A stretch of 21,585 nt of DNA from Clostridiaceae bacterium UBA6085 (GTDB taxonomy: Bacteria > Bacillota > Clostridia > Clostridiales > Clostridiaceae): the NCBI GenBank assembly GCA_002428605.1, contig DIXH01000005.1, positions 1-21,585 on the forward strand. Reading direction: 5' to 3'. The position numbers and the translations under genes were made by a program. Within the stretch, counting starts at the first letter, position 1. Each line of letters starts with the position of its first letter. Of the stretch, positions 1 to 7,819 are shown piece after piece. The notes beneath the pieces were generated by a model, which was not told the DNA's origin, did no database searches, and saw only the letters and a program-made list of their open reading frames with translations.

Positions 1-141
1 GTTTGCGCAAGCTTTTTCATCAAGGTAGAACTGGCAGTAGCACCCGTCCCACTCAGGATTGTCAGTAAAAGCATCCTTGTCAAAAAACCTCAGGAAATCA
101 TCCTTCGTCTCCTTACCAAGTCTCCTGATTTCAATATCCAC
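1..141 (-). CDS. GNAT-family N-acetyltransferase, N-terminal fragment (cut by window edge)
   Basis: Only the first 47 codons lie in the window; the gene runs off the left edge. The start is GTG at 141-139, preceded by GGGAGAGG six bases upstream, and no in-frame ATG lies upstream. The fragment contains DAFTDNPEWDGCYCQFY (residues 24-39), a block I recognise from a GNAT subfamily whose N-terminus carries a conserved DNPxWxxCYC stretch just before the acetyl-CoA fold. The diagnostic acetyl-CoA loop is outside the window, so the family call rests on this block alone. The substrate is unknown. It lies 103 bases downstream of the YhhN-like gene on the same strand and may have its own promoter. Confidence 0.65.
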   Translation of the reverse strand, partial: MDIEIRRLGKETKDDFLRFFDKDAFTDNPEWDGCYCQFYLDEKACAN

Positions 142-204
142 TTTTATCCTCTCCCTTGCCTTCTTGTGATTGAATGATATTTTTTGTCGTAAATTCAAGT
201 AAGG

Positions 205-210
205 ATTATA
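205..210 (-). promoter_or_regulatory. Possible -10 box for the GNAT gene
   Basis: The minus strand reads TATAAT here, 64 bases upstream of the GTG start. No convincing -35 hexamer is found at 16-18 bases, so this is weak. The rest of the 142-244 gap shows no hairpin terminator. Confidence 0.3.
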
Positions 211-244
211 AGAACATGAATTCAGCATCTGCCCTCATATGAAA

Positions 245-958
245 TCACCTTACCTTGAGCCTCCAGGATGAAAGCATGAGGATGATAGCCCATGCAGGAA
301 TGTATGCCAGCCAGACAATGTTCCTTCCGATATCAAACAGAAGCTCATTGCTTATACCTGCCAGCATGCCAAGTCCCACCCCCGCATCACATATGAGCAT
401 CAGAAACGCTGATGCAACGACAAGCTTTGAAGCACTTTTATCGAACAAGCCTCTTAGCGGTACGCATAGTGCATTCCACAGCATGAAGGATATGGAGGTT
501 GAAAGCAGAAGCCCCGATACCCTTATCATCCCATCCGCATACGAGAGGACAAGGTATGCCCCTGCAAAAAAAGCTGTCATCGGCATCAGAGTGAGCAGTA
601 TCTCCTTTGTATCCCTAAGGGATTTCCATGAGTATGCTGCTGAAAGCATAAAATAGGCTAAGGAAAATAATATTATGCCCCATGGGTAAAGCTCAGGTTC
701 TTCAATGCCCATGGCCAGCGGCACGTACAGGAAGAAATCTCCTGCTGCAATCAGGAACAGAGATGCTGCAAGCAACCTCTGTACTCTTGCCTTTACTGAA
801 ACCCTGATTGAATACAGAGGCATTGACAGCATGACTGCATACCTTGCTCCCCAGAGTGCTCTGCCGCTAATCCCAGCTATGTCAAATACCAAAATGGCCA
901 GAGCGACAATGGAATATGTTATAAGGATATGGAAACTTCTTTCATCAGCCTTTCTCAT
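245..958 (-). CDS. YhhN/TMEM86-like integral membrane protein (possible lysoplasmalogenase)
   Basis: This 237-residue protein is almost entirely hydrophobic, with about seven to eight membrane segments. Two acidic residues sit inside membrane segments: D74 in AAGDFFLY and D191 in LMLICDAG. Their position and spacing resemble the conserved Asp pair of the YhhN/TMEM86 family, whose members hydrolyse the vinyl-ether bond of lysoplasmalogens. The C-terminal end (YIPAWAIILMLSSWRL) also fits the family. The ATG at 958 has AGGAG eight bases upstream and lies 14 bases inside the end of the DegV gene, so the two are probably translationally coupled. Family membership is a pattern match by eye; enzyme activity is inferred. 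It could instead be an unrelated polytopic membrane protein of unknown function. Confidence 0.5.
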   Translation of the reverse strand: MRKADERSFHILITYSIVALAILVFDIAGISGRALWGARYAVMLSMPLYSIRVSVKARVQRLLAASLFLIAAGDFFLYVPLAMGIEEPELYPWGIILFSLAYFMLSAAYSWKSLRDTKEILLTLMPMTAFFAGAYLVLSYADGMIRVSGLLLSTSISFMLWNALCVPLRGLFDKSASKLVVASAFLMLICDAGVGLGMLAGISNELLFDIGRNIVWLAYIPAWAIILMLSSWRLKVR

Positions 959-1808
959 ATGACGGTCTCCTGGTGAGGCAGAAGGCTGCTACTCCGCCTA
1001 CGCCGATATGCGCTCCAAGAACTGAGCCTATGGCCAGGATCCTGACCTTCGCTTCAGGCAAAAGCTCCCTGATGTGTTTTTCAAGGATCCTTGCAGATTC
1101 CTCGTCATCACCATGGCTAATGGTTATCCTCTGGTCGGGATAATCCTTCGCATCCATTGCAATGTCATCCGCAATCTTCCTGATGGCCTTCTTTCTTCCC
1201 CTTACAATGCGGTCGACTACGATCCTTCCGTCTCTGACGGTAAGGTATGGTTTCATGTCAAGCATGTCACCTACAGCTGAGAGTGTCGTGTTCACCCTTC
1301 CACCTTTTGCAAGCCATGCGATATCCTGGAGGGTGAAGTGGTACTTAATGCACTTCTTCATATCTTCTATATTCTGCAGCACCTCATCAATTCCGAGACC
1401 TTTCCTGATCATAGAGGCAATATGGAGTGCCAGGAGTGACGAACCGCCTGACCCGCCTTCGGAATCCACTACCTCTATCCTGATACCAGGATGATCCTTC
1501 AGAAACTCCGCTATGGTATTCTTCGCCAGATCATGGCTTCCCGACATCTTTGATGAGAATGTAAGATATATGGCATCGGATCTGTTGTCTGCAATCTCTT
1601 CCAGGATATCCATGAGATGCACATATGATATCTGGGAAGTTTTTGGGAGCCTTCCCTCTCTCATATAGTCATAGACTGTCTTTGTATCGACCTCAATTCC
1701 ATCAAGGTACGGGATGTCATCCATTATGATCGAAAGCGGCAGGACTAAAGTATCCTTCCTCATTTCCTCATCCATGTCGCAGGTGCTGTCAACTATTAGC
1801 TTCAGCAA
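945..1808 (-). CDS. DegV family fatty-acid-binding protein (FakB-like)
   Basis: The 287-residue protein has the full DegV layout: N-terminal LKLIVDSTCDM, the TSQ motif at 57-59, FSSKMSGSH at 84-92, the GGRV segment and the C-terminal GAHIGVGG loop. In this family the loops enclose a single fatty acid, and the protein presents it to the kinase FakA for phosphorylation and phospholipid synthesis. No fakA is in the window. The start is TTG at 1808, preceded by a GAGGGGGG Shine-Dalgarno; no upstream ATG fits. Its promoter lies at about 1846. The end overlaps the YhhN-like gene by 14 bases, which suggests a shared role in membrane lipid turnover (inference). Length is normal for the family. Confidence 0.93.
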   Translation of the reverse strand: MLKLIVDSTCDMDEEMRKDTLVLPLSIIMDDIPYLDGIEVDTKTVYDYMREGRLPKTSQISYVHLMDILEEIADNRSDAIYLTFSSKMSGSHDLAKNTIAEFLKDHPGIRIEVVDSEGGSGGSSLLALHIASMIRKGLGIDEVLQNIEDMKKCIKYHFTLQDIAWLAKGGRVNTTLSAVGDMLDMKPYLTVRDGRIVVDRIVRGRKKAIRKIADDIAMDAKDYPDQRITISHGDDEESARILEKHIRELLPEAKVRILAIGSVLGAHIGVGGVAAFCLTRRPSYEKG

Positions 1809-1845
1809 AAAAATCCCCCCTCATATTGATCCCTATACATATTCC

Positions 1846-1854
1846 ATTATAGCA
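1846..1854 (-). promoter_or_regulatory. Extended -10 promoter of the degV operon
   Basis: The minus strand reads TGCTATAAT, a perfect -10 hexamer (1846-1851) with a TG extension. No good -35 is present at 17 bases, as is common for extended -10 promoters. It sits between the terminator of the ABC transporter operon and the TTG start of the DegV gene. Confidence 0.6.
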
Positions 1855-1895
1855 CTCATATTAATTGCATACTGCAAGCATTCACTTAACTGCAT

Positions 1896-1921
1896 TGAAA
1901 AAGGGAGGTGATCCCTCCCTT
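1896..1921 (-). terminator. Rho-independent terminator of the ABC transporter operon
   Basis: A perfect 8-bp stem (AAGGGAGG at 1901-1908 with CCTCCCTT at 1914-1921) with a 5-base loop is followed on the minus strand by TTTTTC. It lies just past the stop of the ATPase gene. Confidence 0.85.
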
Positions 1922-1925
1922 GATG

Positions 1926-3101
1926 CTATACAAGAGTCGACAGCACTGTCGCCCTCGATACTATTCCCTTTAATCTTCCATCTTCATCAACTACCGGCAA
2001 AGGATACTTGGTATCCACAGCTGTCTGGATTATATCCGCAATCATGTCTTCAGGCGATACAGTCACAATGTCTGACTTCAGGATGTCCGAAATATGCAAT
2101 TTATCGGTCCTTGCCCTGACTGCGTCACTTATCTCGATGATGCCCTTGAACATGAATTTACCGTCAACCACATACGCGCTGGAAAGTCCGTTTGTCCTCA
2201 TTTCATTGATCGCATAGGATGGGCTGTCAGAAAGCCTTACCAGTGTGTCAGGCGCATACATTATGTTCCTTACGCTCACTACCTTCGTCTTGTCTGCGCC
2301 TTCAATGAACCTTGCCACATATTCGTCAGCAGGATTTGTTGACATCTCCTCCGGAGTAGCGATCTGAATGACCTTGCCGTCCTTCATTATGGCGACCCTG
2401 TCGCCAAGCTTGAACGCCTCGTTTATGTCATGGGTTATGAACACAATGGTCTTTCCCAGCTTCCTCTGAATGGATATTAGCTCGAACTGCATGTCCTTCT
2501 TTACCAGAGGGTCAAGTGCCGAGAACGGCTCATCCATGAGGATCACCTCCGTATCACTGGCAAGTGCCCTTGCAATCCCTACCCTTTGCTTCATGCCGCC
2601 TGAAAGGCTGTCTATGGGCTGGTTTTCAAGTCCCTCCAGCCCTACCATGGCTATCATCTCCCTGGCCTTCTTGTCTCTCATCTCCTTGGGAACGTCCTTC
2701 ATCTCAAGGCCCAGCTCCACATTGCCGAGAACATCCCGGTGTGAAAGCAGACCGAAATTCTGGAATACCATGGACATCTTGCTTCTTCTAAACTCCCTGA
2801 GCTCATTCTTTTCAAACTTCGATATATCAGCCCCGTCATACTTCACAGTTCCCTTTGTGGGTCTGTTAAGCAGGTTGAAGCATCTTACCAGTGTCGATTT
2901 TCCTGAGCCTGAAAGTCCGATGATGACAAATATCTCACCTTTCCTTATCTCCATCGAAACATCAACAAGTGCTGCAGTCACACCTGTCTTCTTATAAACA
3001 TCATCTTTTGAGACGCCTTCCTGAAGCATCTTCATTGCCTCAGCCTTACCTCCGCCATATAGCTTGTAGAGGTTCTTGACCTCCATTAAAGCATCATTCA
3101 T
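1926..3101 (-). CDS. opuAA: Glycine betaine/quaternary amine ABC transporter ATPase with CBS pair
   Basis: This is the ATPase that powers the importer encoded just upstream. Counting from the ATG at 3101 (391 residues), it has Walker A GLSGSGKST at 62-70, Q-loop VFQNF near 114, signature LSGGMKQR at 166-173, Walker B VILMDEP with D190-E191 and the switch His224. Two CBS motifs follow from about residue 274 to the end, as in ProV/OpuAA proteins where they sense ionic strength or nucleotides. The end carries no acidic tail like that of lactococcal OpuA. The longest frame begins at 3128, but AGGAGG eight bases before 3101 decides the start. That ATG overlaps the permease stop as ATGAATGA, indicating translational coupling. 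The gene ends at a strong terminator. Confidence 0.95.
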   Translation of the reverse strand: MNDALMEVKNLYKLYGGGKAEAMKMLQEGVSKDDVYKKTGVTAALVDVSMEIRKGEIFVIIGLSGSGKSTLVRCFNLLNRPTKGTVKYDGADISKFEKNELREFRRSKMSMVFQNFGLLSHRDVLGNVELGLEMKDVPKEMRDKKAREMIAMVGLEGLENQPIDSLSGGMKQRVGIARALASDTEVILMDEPFSALDPLVKKDMQFELISIQRKLGKTIVFITHDINEAFKLGDRVAIMKDGKVIQIATPEEMSTNPADEYVARFIEGADKTKVVSVRNIMYAPDTLVRLSDSPSYAINEMRTNGLSSAYVVDGKFMFKGIIEISDAVRARTDKLHISDILKSDIVTVSPEDMIADIIQTAVDTKYPLPVVDEDGRLKGIVSRATVLSTLV

Positions 3102-5892
3102 GCTTCTCGCCTCCTTTTCTCCTTGCAAGTCCCTGTGAGAACCTGTCCAGTATAACCGCGAGTATTACAACAGCCGCACCGGATACTAGTCCTCGGCCCA
3201 TTTCGATCCTGTTGACGCTCGTAAGGACCTCCATTCCAAGACCGCTGGCACCGATCATGGATGTCGTTACAACCATTGATACTGCCATCATTATGGTCTG
3301 GTTTACTCCGGTCATTATCGCCGGCATTGCCTGCGGTATCTTGACCTTGATGAGGGCCTGCATGTAAGTTGCACCGTATGCCTTCGCAGCCTCGAGTATT
3401 TCACTGTCGATCTGGTTTATGCCAAGTGTAGTCATCCTTATTATAGGAACTATGGCGTAGATCGTCGTTGCGATTACTGCCGGAGCCTTTCCAAGTCCAA
3501 AGAACAGCAGCGCCGGTATAAGATATACGAACACAGGCATCGTCTGCATAGTATCAAGCACAGGCTTTACTATTCTCTCCACCTTATCACTTGTAGATAC
3601 CAGTATCCCTGTGGGGAACCCAAGCGCAAGGGACACGATCACTGAGGTAATGACAATGGACAGTGTCTCGTTCATCATGTCCCACAGTCCTACAGCCCCT
3701 ATGAAAGAGAGCAGCAGTACATAGAGCAGCCCCTTACCAATGCTGCCTGAGGACCTCCATCCAAGGAAGAATACCATCGCAAGCATTATGAACCATGGAA
3801 TTGCGTCAAGAACGAATTCTATCCCTGATATTACAGAGTTGAGGAAGTTCCTTATTGCTCCGAAGAAGCCCTCGGTTGAAGACGCGAATTGCCTCACAGA
3901 GCTGTCGAACTTATCCACATCGAGTGGCAGCCTGAACGGGAATCCTGCAAAGAAGCTCTTTTTCTCTTCTTCCTCAGCTTCGCCTTCAAGCCTTGCGATG
4001 CCTTCATCTCCGACCCACTCCCTCACAAGCTCCTTGTTCTCATCTATGAACCAGAGCGCAGCGGTCCTGTAGTCGGCACCTGTATCCTGCATATAAGCAA
4101 GAGCTTCCGAAGTCAGCTTGCTTGATGTCCTGTACTTCGAAAGGAATTCGATAAGCTCATTGTTTGCAGGGTCCTTTCCGAAATCATTGCTGGCTGCCAC
4201 CGTTACATTTACTGCAGGCAGGGCAGTAAGCCCTTCCTCATAGGTGTCAGGATTGAATGGCTCATCCTCAAGAAGGACAAAGTCATATTTTCCCATGAGC
4301 CAGGTAGGCTCCCAGTAGTATCCTACAACAGGTTCACCCTTTTCATACGCGCTTGAAAGAGCTGCAGATAATGCTGCATCAGAGCCAGGCCTGAAATATA
4401 TGAAATCCTGCTCGAAGCCATACGCAACGAATTTGTTGTGCATTATCGTATCTATGGCCCAACCTGGGATCGCGCCGTAGATCCTGCCTTTCGATGGATT
4501 TTCAGCATCCTTGAAAAGCTCCTTGTAGGAAAGGAGGTCCTTTACCGTCTTAAGGTCCGGAGCCATAGGCTCTATGCCTCTTTCCTTGTCTCCCTCGATG
4601 ACATACCTTGGAACATAGAAGCCCTGATAGTCATCATCAAAATTCGTACCAAGCTCCATCAGCCTGTTTTCAGCCAGGTCAATCCTGTAGGTTGCGATAT
4701 TGTCCGTCCATACTTCCATATGGACATCTATCTCACCCTTCAGCAGTCCTTCATGCAGTATGGGGGTGCTTCCGGCCATCTCAGTCCACGAATATCCATA
4801 TACCTTTTCTGCGATGATGCCTGCAACTGCATTATGGAATCTATTGCTGTCCCATCCGGCATCCGCAAAGACGATCTCACCCTTTGCGGTTCCGCCAAAA
4901 AGCTTACTCATCCCTTCATCGCCGATCCAGTCCTTCACAAGGTCCCTGTTCTCTTCAATGAACCACATGGCAGCAGTCTTGTAGTCTGCCCCTGTGTCCT
5001 GCATATATGCAAGAGCTTCTGATGTAAGCTTGCTCGAAGTCCTGTACTTGGACAGGAAATCAACTAATTCAGTGTTCGCAGAGTTCTTTCCAAAATCATT
5101 GCTTGCGCCTATAGTGACATTTACCGCAGGAAGCGCACTAAGTCCATCTTCATAGGTTTCCGCATTGAAGGGCTCGTCCTCCAGCAGCACGAAGTCATAT
5201 TTACCCATTAGCCAGGTAGGCTCCCAGTAGTATCCTACAACAGGCTCACCCTTCTCATAGGCACCTGACAGAGCCGCAGAAAGGGCTGCATCAGAGCCAG
5301 GCCTGAAGTATATGAAGTCCTGTTCGAAGCCATAAGCAACGAACTTGTTGTGCATTATCGTATCCACTGCCCATCCCGGAATGGCTCCATAGATCCTTCC
5401 CTTCGAAGGGTTCTCCGGATCCAGGAAGAGGTCCTTGTACTTCAAAAGGTCCTTCACAGTCTTGAGGTCAGGAGCCATAGGCTCTATACCCCTTTCCTTG
5501 TCCCCCTCTATTACATACCTGGGCACATAGAAGCCCTGGTAATCATCATCGAAATTTGTTCCAAGCTCCATGAGCCTGCCTTCTGCCAGGTCATTCCTGT
5601 AGGTTGCGATATTGTCCGTCCATACTTCCATATGCACATCTATCTCGCCCTTCAGCAATCCTTCATGCAATATGGGTGTACTTCCAGCCATCTCAGTCCA
5701 GGTATAACCGAATACCTTCTCAGCTATTGTTCCTGCAACGGCATTATGGAACCTATTGCTGTCCCAACCGGCATCAGCGAAGACGATCTCACCCTTAGCA
5801 ACTTCATTTGCCGCTGCCGCTTTTCCAAAGCCCGGCAGGAACAATCCTGCCAGGAGCACAAACGCAAGCAGCGCTCCAATCTTTCTTTTCAT
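3094..5892 (-). CDS. Fused quaternary amine ABC transporter: signal peptide, two tandem substrate-binding domains and permease
   Basis: This 932-residue chimera has a signal peptide (KRK then a hydrophobic run, about residues 1-28), then two OpuAC/ProX-type binding domains at 33-336 and 337-640. An acidic linker (EAEEEEKK) leads to an OpuAB-type permease from about 680 to 925. The permease carries the EAA loop at about 834-853 (EAAKAYGATYMQALIKVKIP), which docks on the ATPase. Both receptors keep aromatic residues of the kind that cage quaternary ammonium ligands (GWDSNRF, MEVWTDN, GAIPGWA, YYWEPTW). Glycine betaine is the likeliest ligand; choline, carnitine or proline betaine are possible. 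The ATG has GAGGAGG six bases upstream. In the known OpuABC fusion the single receptor is C-terminal, so N-terminal tandem receptors are unusual. The permease works as a dimer in this family, which would give four receptors per complex. Confidence 0.93.
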   Translation of the reverse strand: MKRKIGALLAFVLLAGLFLPGFGKAAAANEVAKGEIVFADAGWDSNRFHNAVAGTIAEKVFGYTWTEMAGSTPILHEGLLKGEIDVHMEVWTDNIATYRNDLAEGRLMELGTNFDDDYQGFYVPRYVIEGDKERGIEPMAPDLKTVKDLLKYKDLFLDPENPSKGRIYGAIPGWAVDTIMHNKFVAYGFEQDFIYFRPGSDAALSAALSGAYEKGEPVVGYYWEPTWLMGKYDFVLLEDEPFNAETYEDGLSALPAVNVTIGASNDFGKNSANTELVDFLSKYRTSSKLTSEALAYMQDTGADYKTAAMWFIEENRDLVKDWIGDEGMSKLFGGTAKGEIVFADAGWDSNRFHNAVAGIIAEKVYGYSWTEMAGSTPILHEGLLKGEIDVHMEVWTDNIATYRIDLAENRLMELGTNFDDDYQGFYVPRYVIEGDKERGIEPMAPDLKTVKDLLSYKELFKDAENPSKGRIYGAIPGWAIDTIMHNKFVAYGFEQDFIYFRPGSDAALSAALSSAYEKGEPVVGYYWEPTWLMGKYDFVLLEDEPFNPDTYEEGLTALPAVNVTVAASNDFGKDPANNELIEFLSKYRTSSKLTSEALAYMQDTGADYRTAALWFIDENKELVREWVGDEGIARLEGEAEEEEKKSFFAGFPFRLPLDVDKFDSSVRQFASSTEGFFGAIRNFLNSVISGIEFVLDAIPWFIMLAMVFFLGWRSSGSIGKGLLYVLLLSFIGAVGLWDMMNETLSIVITSVIVSLALGFPTGILVSTSDKVERIVKPVLDTMQTMPVFVYLIPALLFFGLGKAPAVIATTIYAIVPIIRMTTLGINQIDSEILEAAKAYGATYMQALIKVKIPQAMPAIMTGVNQTIMMAVSMVVTTSMIGASGLGMEVLTSVNRIEMGRGLVSGAAVVILAVILDRFSQGLARRKGGEKHE
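3973..5796 (-). repeat. In-frame tandem duplication, two 912-bp units (receptor domains)
   Basis: Unit 1 (4885-5796) and unit 2 (3973-4884) are each exactly 304 codons with no gap between them. By eye about 33 residues differ, near 89% identity. The changes are not even: about 11 fall in the first 220 residues and about 20 in the last 80. Silent differences are scattered through the identical protein stretches, so the copy is not brand new. Confidence 0.92.
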
Positions 5893-6161
5893 AATATCCT
5901 CCTCATTTTGCGGGGTGTGAAGGCAAAAGCCACACTGCCCAATTTACGTTTTCTACCTCCTGCATATAAAAATAGAATGTTGCCATTTAAGCAATCATTC
6001 TACCTTTTTCAAGCTAAAATTATCATTTCGTCAATTTATGGAATCAATAATCATATTTTAACATATTTTATGCCATTAATTGAATTTTCATCAAAATGTT
6101 CAATATATGTTTACCTTACGTTCACCCCTTGTTTACATAATATCCCCGGTAAATTACAGAT
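5893..6161 (-). promoter_or_regulatory. AT-rich leader and promoter region of the ABC transporter operon
   Basis: No gene is seen here. On the minus strand candidate sigma-A pairs are TTGAAA-17-TAAATG (about 5978-6006) and TTGATG-18-TAAAAT (about 6068-6097); the sequence alone does not decide between them. A small hairpin (GTGTG/CACAC arms around GGCTTTTGCC) lies just upstream of the ribosome binding site near 5917-5937. Confidence 0.4.
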
Positions 6162-6200
6162 AAAAAGCCTGCCAAAGCACCATCAGTGCTCAAGCAGGCC
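6162..6200 (-). terminator. Rho-independent terminator after the ybaK-ydeI pair
   Basis: Arms GCCTGC/GCAGGC (6167-6172 and 6194-6199) continue into an inner stem of AGCAC with GTGCT, followed on the minus strand by TTTTTATC. It lies 12 bases past the stop of the small gene. Confidence 0.85.
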
Positions 6201-6211
6201 CTGGTCAATAT

Positions 6212-6457
6212 TCATTTTCTGCCTTTCCACTCCATCCCCATGTATACGTCGCCCTTCTCAAGTTCATGTATCATCTGGGCAAGCCTCTTCTCTTTGGTCT
6301 CCTGCAAAACTGCCCTTATGATCCAGCCCAGGTAGTCATTCCTCTGGTATGGCGGTCTCGATAGATATCTGTCCATGACAGAATGCTTTTCAAGCTCCTC
6401 CCTTACAAAGTCGGGCATCTCATTTATGCTCCTCTTAAGTTTCCCTTCATTACCCAT
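6212..6457 (-). CDS. Small YdeI/OmdA-domain protein
   Basis: This 81-residue protein contains MPDFVREELEKH, then RPPYQRNDYLGWI, then an ETKEKRLAQMIHELEKGDVYMGM stretch. The order 'PxxxxxxLE, YQRxxYxxWI, KxKRxxxMxxxLxxG' is the hallmark of the YdeI/OmpD-associated (OmdA, bacteriocin-protection) C-terminal domain, here standing alone. The biochemical role of the domain is not established. The frame stays open to a TTG at 6472, but the ATG at 6457 overlaps the upstream stop as ATGGGTAA, the same style of coupling as in the ABC operon, and is preferred. It is co-transcribed with the tRNA-editing gene and followed by a strong terminator. A functional link with tRNA editing is only suggested by position. 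Confidence 0.72.
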   Translation of the reverse strand: MGNEGKLKRSINEMPDFVREELEKHSVMDRYLSRPPYQRNDYLGWIIRAVLQETKEKRLAQMIHELEKGDVYMGMEWKGRK

Positions 6458-6956
6458 TATGCCCACTTTCAAGGTCGATTGTCTTCACCTCAGTCCCATG
6501 TTCCTCAATGATTCCAACCAGGTCATTGATGCCGATAAGTACGGTAGCCCTGTTATCATTCGGGTGTATTGCAAGCTTTCCGTCTGCAACAACATCCTTG
6601 TCAATGAATACTCTGACAGAATGAGTCTCATCGTTAAGAACTCCGAATGGCGTCACCTCACCTTTGGAAAGACCAAGGTATTTTGAAAGCCTGTCCTCTG
6701 ACGCAAACGACAACGGTGTCGAGCCGATTATCCCCTTAAGCTTCTTGAGGTCAGCACTCTTGTCCTTCCTGAGGACTACCAGATAATGCTCCCTGCCCTT
6801 GTAATCGCGAAGGAAAAGATTTTTGACCACCGACTCCGAGAAAGGAAGCATAAGCGCATCCATCTCCTCAATCGTGTATACAGGCACATGCCTTTCAATC
6901 TCATACCTGACCCCCCTGCTGTCAAGCAGGCCGATCACTTCCTCAATCCTGTACAT
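6450..6956 (-). CDS. YbaK/ProXp-ala type aminoacyl-tRNA deacylase
   Basis: The 168-residue protein is a free-standing YbaK-fold domain resembling PrdX/ProXp-ala, which in this family hydrolyses mischarged Ala-tRNA(Pro). Visible family blocks are VVKNLFLRD, YLVVLRKDKSADLKKL, LSFASEDRL, LGLSKGEVTPFGVLND and IHPNDNRAT. Counting from the ATG at 6956, the lysine of VVKN is K45, the position of the catalytic lysine described for ProXp-ala. The longest frame starts two codons earlier at 6962, but GGGAGG would then touch the start codon; seven bases from GGAGG to 6956 is a normal spacing. The gene overlaps the YdeI-domain gene by 8 bases. An intact HPND loop and normal length suggest an active enzyme. 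Confidence 0.92.
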   Translation of the reverse strand: MYRIEEVIGLLDSRGVRYEIERHVPVYTIEEMDALMLPFSESVVKNLFLRDYKGREHYLVVLRKDKSADLKKLKGIIGSTPLSFASEDRLSKYLGLSKGEVTPFGVLNDETHSVRVFIDKDVVADGKLAIHPNDNRATVLIGINDLVGIIEEHGTEVKTIDLESGHNG

Positions 6957-7008
6957 CCTCATACCTCCCTTATCGATCAGGATTTTCTTATGTTATTGGC
7001 ACTTTTAC

Positions 7009-7034
7009 AAAAGCCCCCCGGTAAACCGGAGGGC
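7009..7034 (-). terminator. Probable terminator of the hydroxybutyrate dehydrogenase gene
   Basis: On the minus strand GCCCTCCGG pairs with CCGGGGGGC (one G-T pair) around a TTTA loop, then TTTTG follows. The T-run is short. It lies 24 bases past the stop. Confidence 0.7.
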
Positions 7035-7057
7035 GATGTTTCTATATTAGAAGACTA

Positions 7058-7819
7058 TTAGCTTGCAGTCCATCCGCCGTCTATTGTCATAAGGGATCCT
7101 GTGATGTGCTGTCCTGCATTTGAGCAAAGGAACATCGCAACTTCTCCTATGGTTGAAGGCTCAATGAGCTTCTTGACAAATGCCTTTGAAAGCATGATGT
7201 CCTGAACTACAGCTTCCTCGGTGATTCCGTGAGTCTTGGCCTGAGCCGCGATCTGTCCGTCAACAAGAGGAGTCCTTACGTATGCAGGGCATATGGAGTT
7301 AACGGTTATTCCGTACTTTCCGCCTTCAACTGCGCCGGCCTTTGTGAGTCCGCTCAGTCCGTGCTTTGCTGTTACATAGCAGGACTTGAACTCTGATGCT
7401 ATCAGTCCATGTATTGAGTTCATGTTTATTATCCTACCCCATCCGTTTTCCTTCATTGAAGGCCAAACGTACTTTGTAAGGTAGAATGGAGCGTTGAGCA
7501 TTATGTTCATCATGAAGTTCCACTTGTCCTCTGGGAACTCATCGATAGGACATACATGCTGAAGTCCTGCTACGTTGACAAGAATGTCAACTCTGCCGTA
7601 CTTCTCAAGTGTGAAATCTACAAGCGCCTTACAATCAGCCTGCTTGCTGAGGTCAGTCTTGCAAGCTACTCCGCCGAGCCTTGCAGCCTCTTCATTAAGC
7701 TTAGCCTCGTTGATGTCAGCCATTACTACCTTCGCACCGTCCTTTGCGAAAGTTTCAGCTATGGCAAGACCAATACCGCTGGCAGCACCTGTGACAATTG
7801 CTATTTTGTTTTCTAACAT
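7058..7819 (-). CDS. bdhA: D-3-hydroxybutyrate dehydrogenase (short-chain dehydrogenase)
   Basis: This 253-residue classical SDR should interconvert (R)-3-hydroxybutyrate and acetoacetate with NAD(H). The Rossmann loop is TGAASGIG near residue 10. The catalytic Ser135, Tyr148 and Lys152 are in MNSIHGL and CYVTAKHG, with Asn109 in the tetrad position. Blocks typical of the hydroxybutyrate dehydrogenase subfamily are AGLQHV, IDEFPEDKW, ICPAYVRTPLV, QIAAQAKTHGI and the ending IDGGWTA. The usual NNAG is NVAG here, a mild variant. The ATG at 7819 has AGGAGG eight bases upstream; an in-frame TTG one codon earlier is less likely. It is transcribed alone from a promoter about 310 bases upstream and ends at a terminator. 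No polyhydroxybutyrate or thiolase gene is nearby, so the pathway is unclear. Confidence 0.94.
   Translation of the reverse strand: MLENKIAIVTGAASGIGLAIAETFAKDGAKVVMADINEAKLNEEAARLGGVACKTDLSKQADCKALVDFTLEKYGRVDILVNVAGLQHVCPIDEFPEDKWNFMMNIMLNAPFYLTKYVWPSMKENGWGRIINMNSIHGLIASEFKSCYVTAKHGLSGLTKAGAVEGGKYGITVNSICPAYVRTPLVDGQIAAQAKTHGITEEAVVQDIMLSKAFVKKLIEPSTIGEVAMFLCSNAGQHITGSLMTIDGGWTAS

Noticed and set aside
5350..6321. A 323-codon open frame on the plus strand opposite the ABC fusion gene
   Set aside because: It is antisense to the signal peptide, first receptor and AT-rich leader, has no recognisable domain, and its sequence mirrors the codon pattern of the real gene; the duplicated receptor also produces similar antisense frames at 4438-5022.
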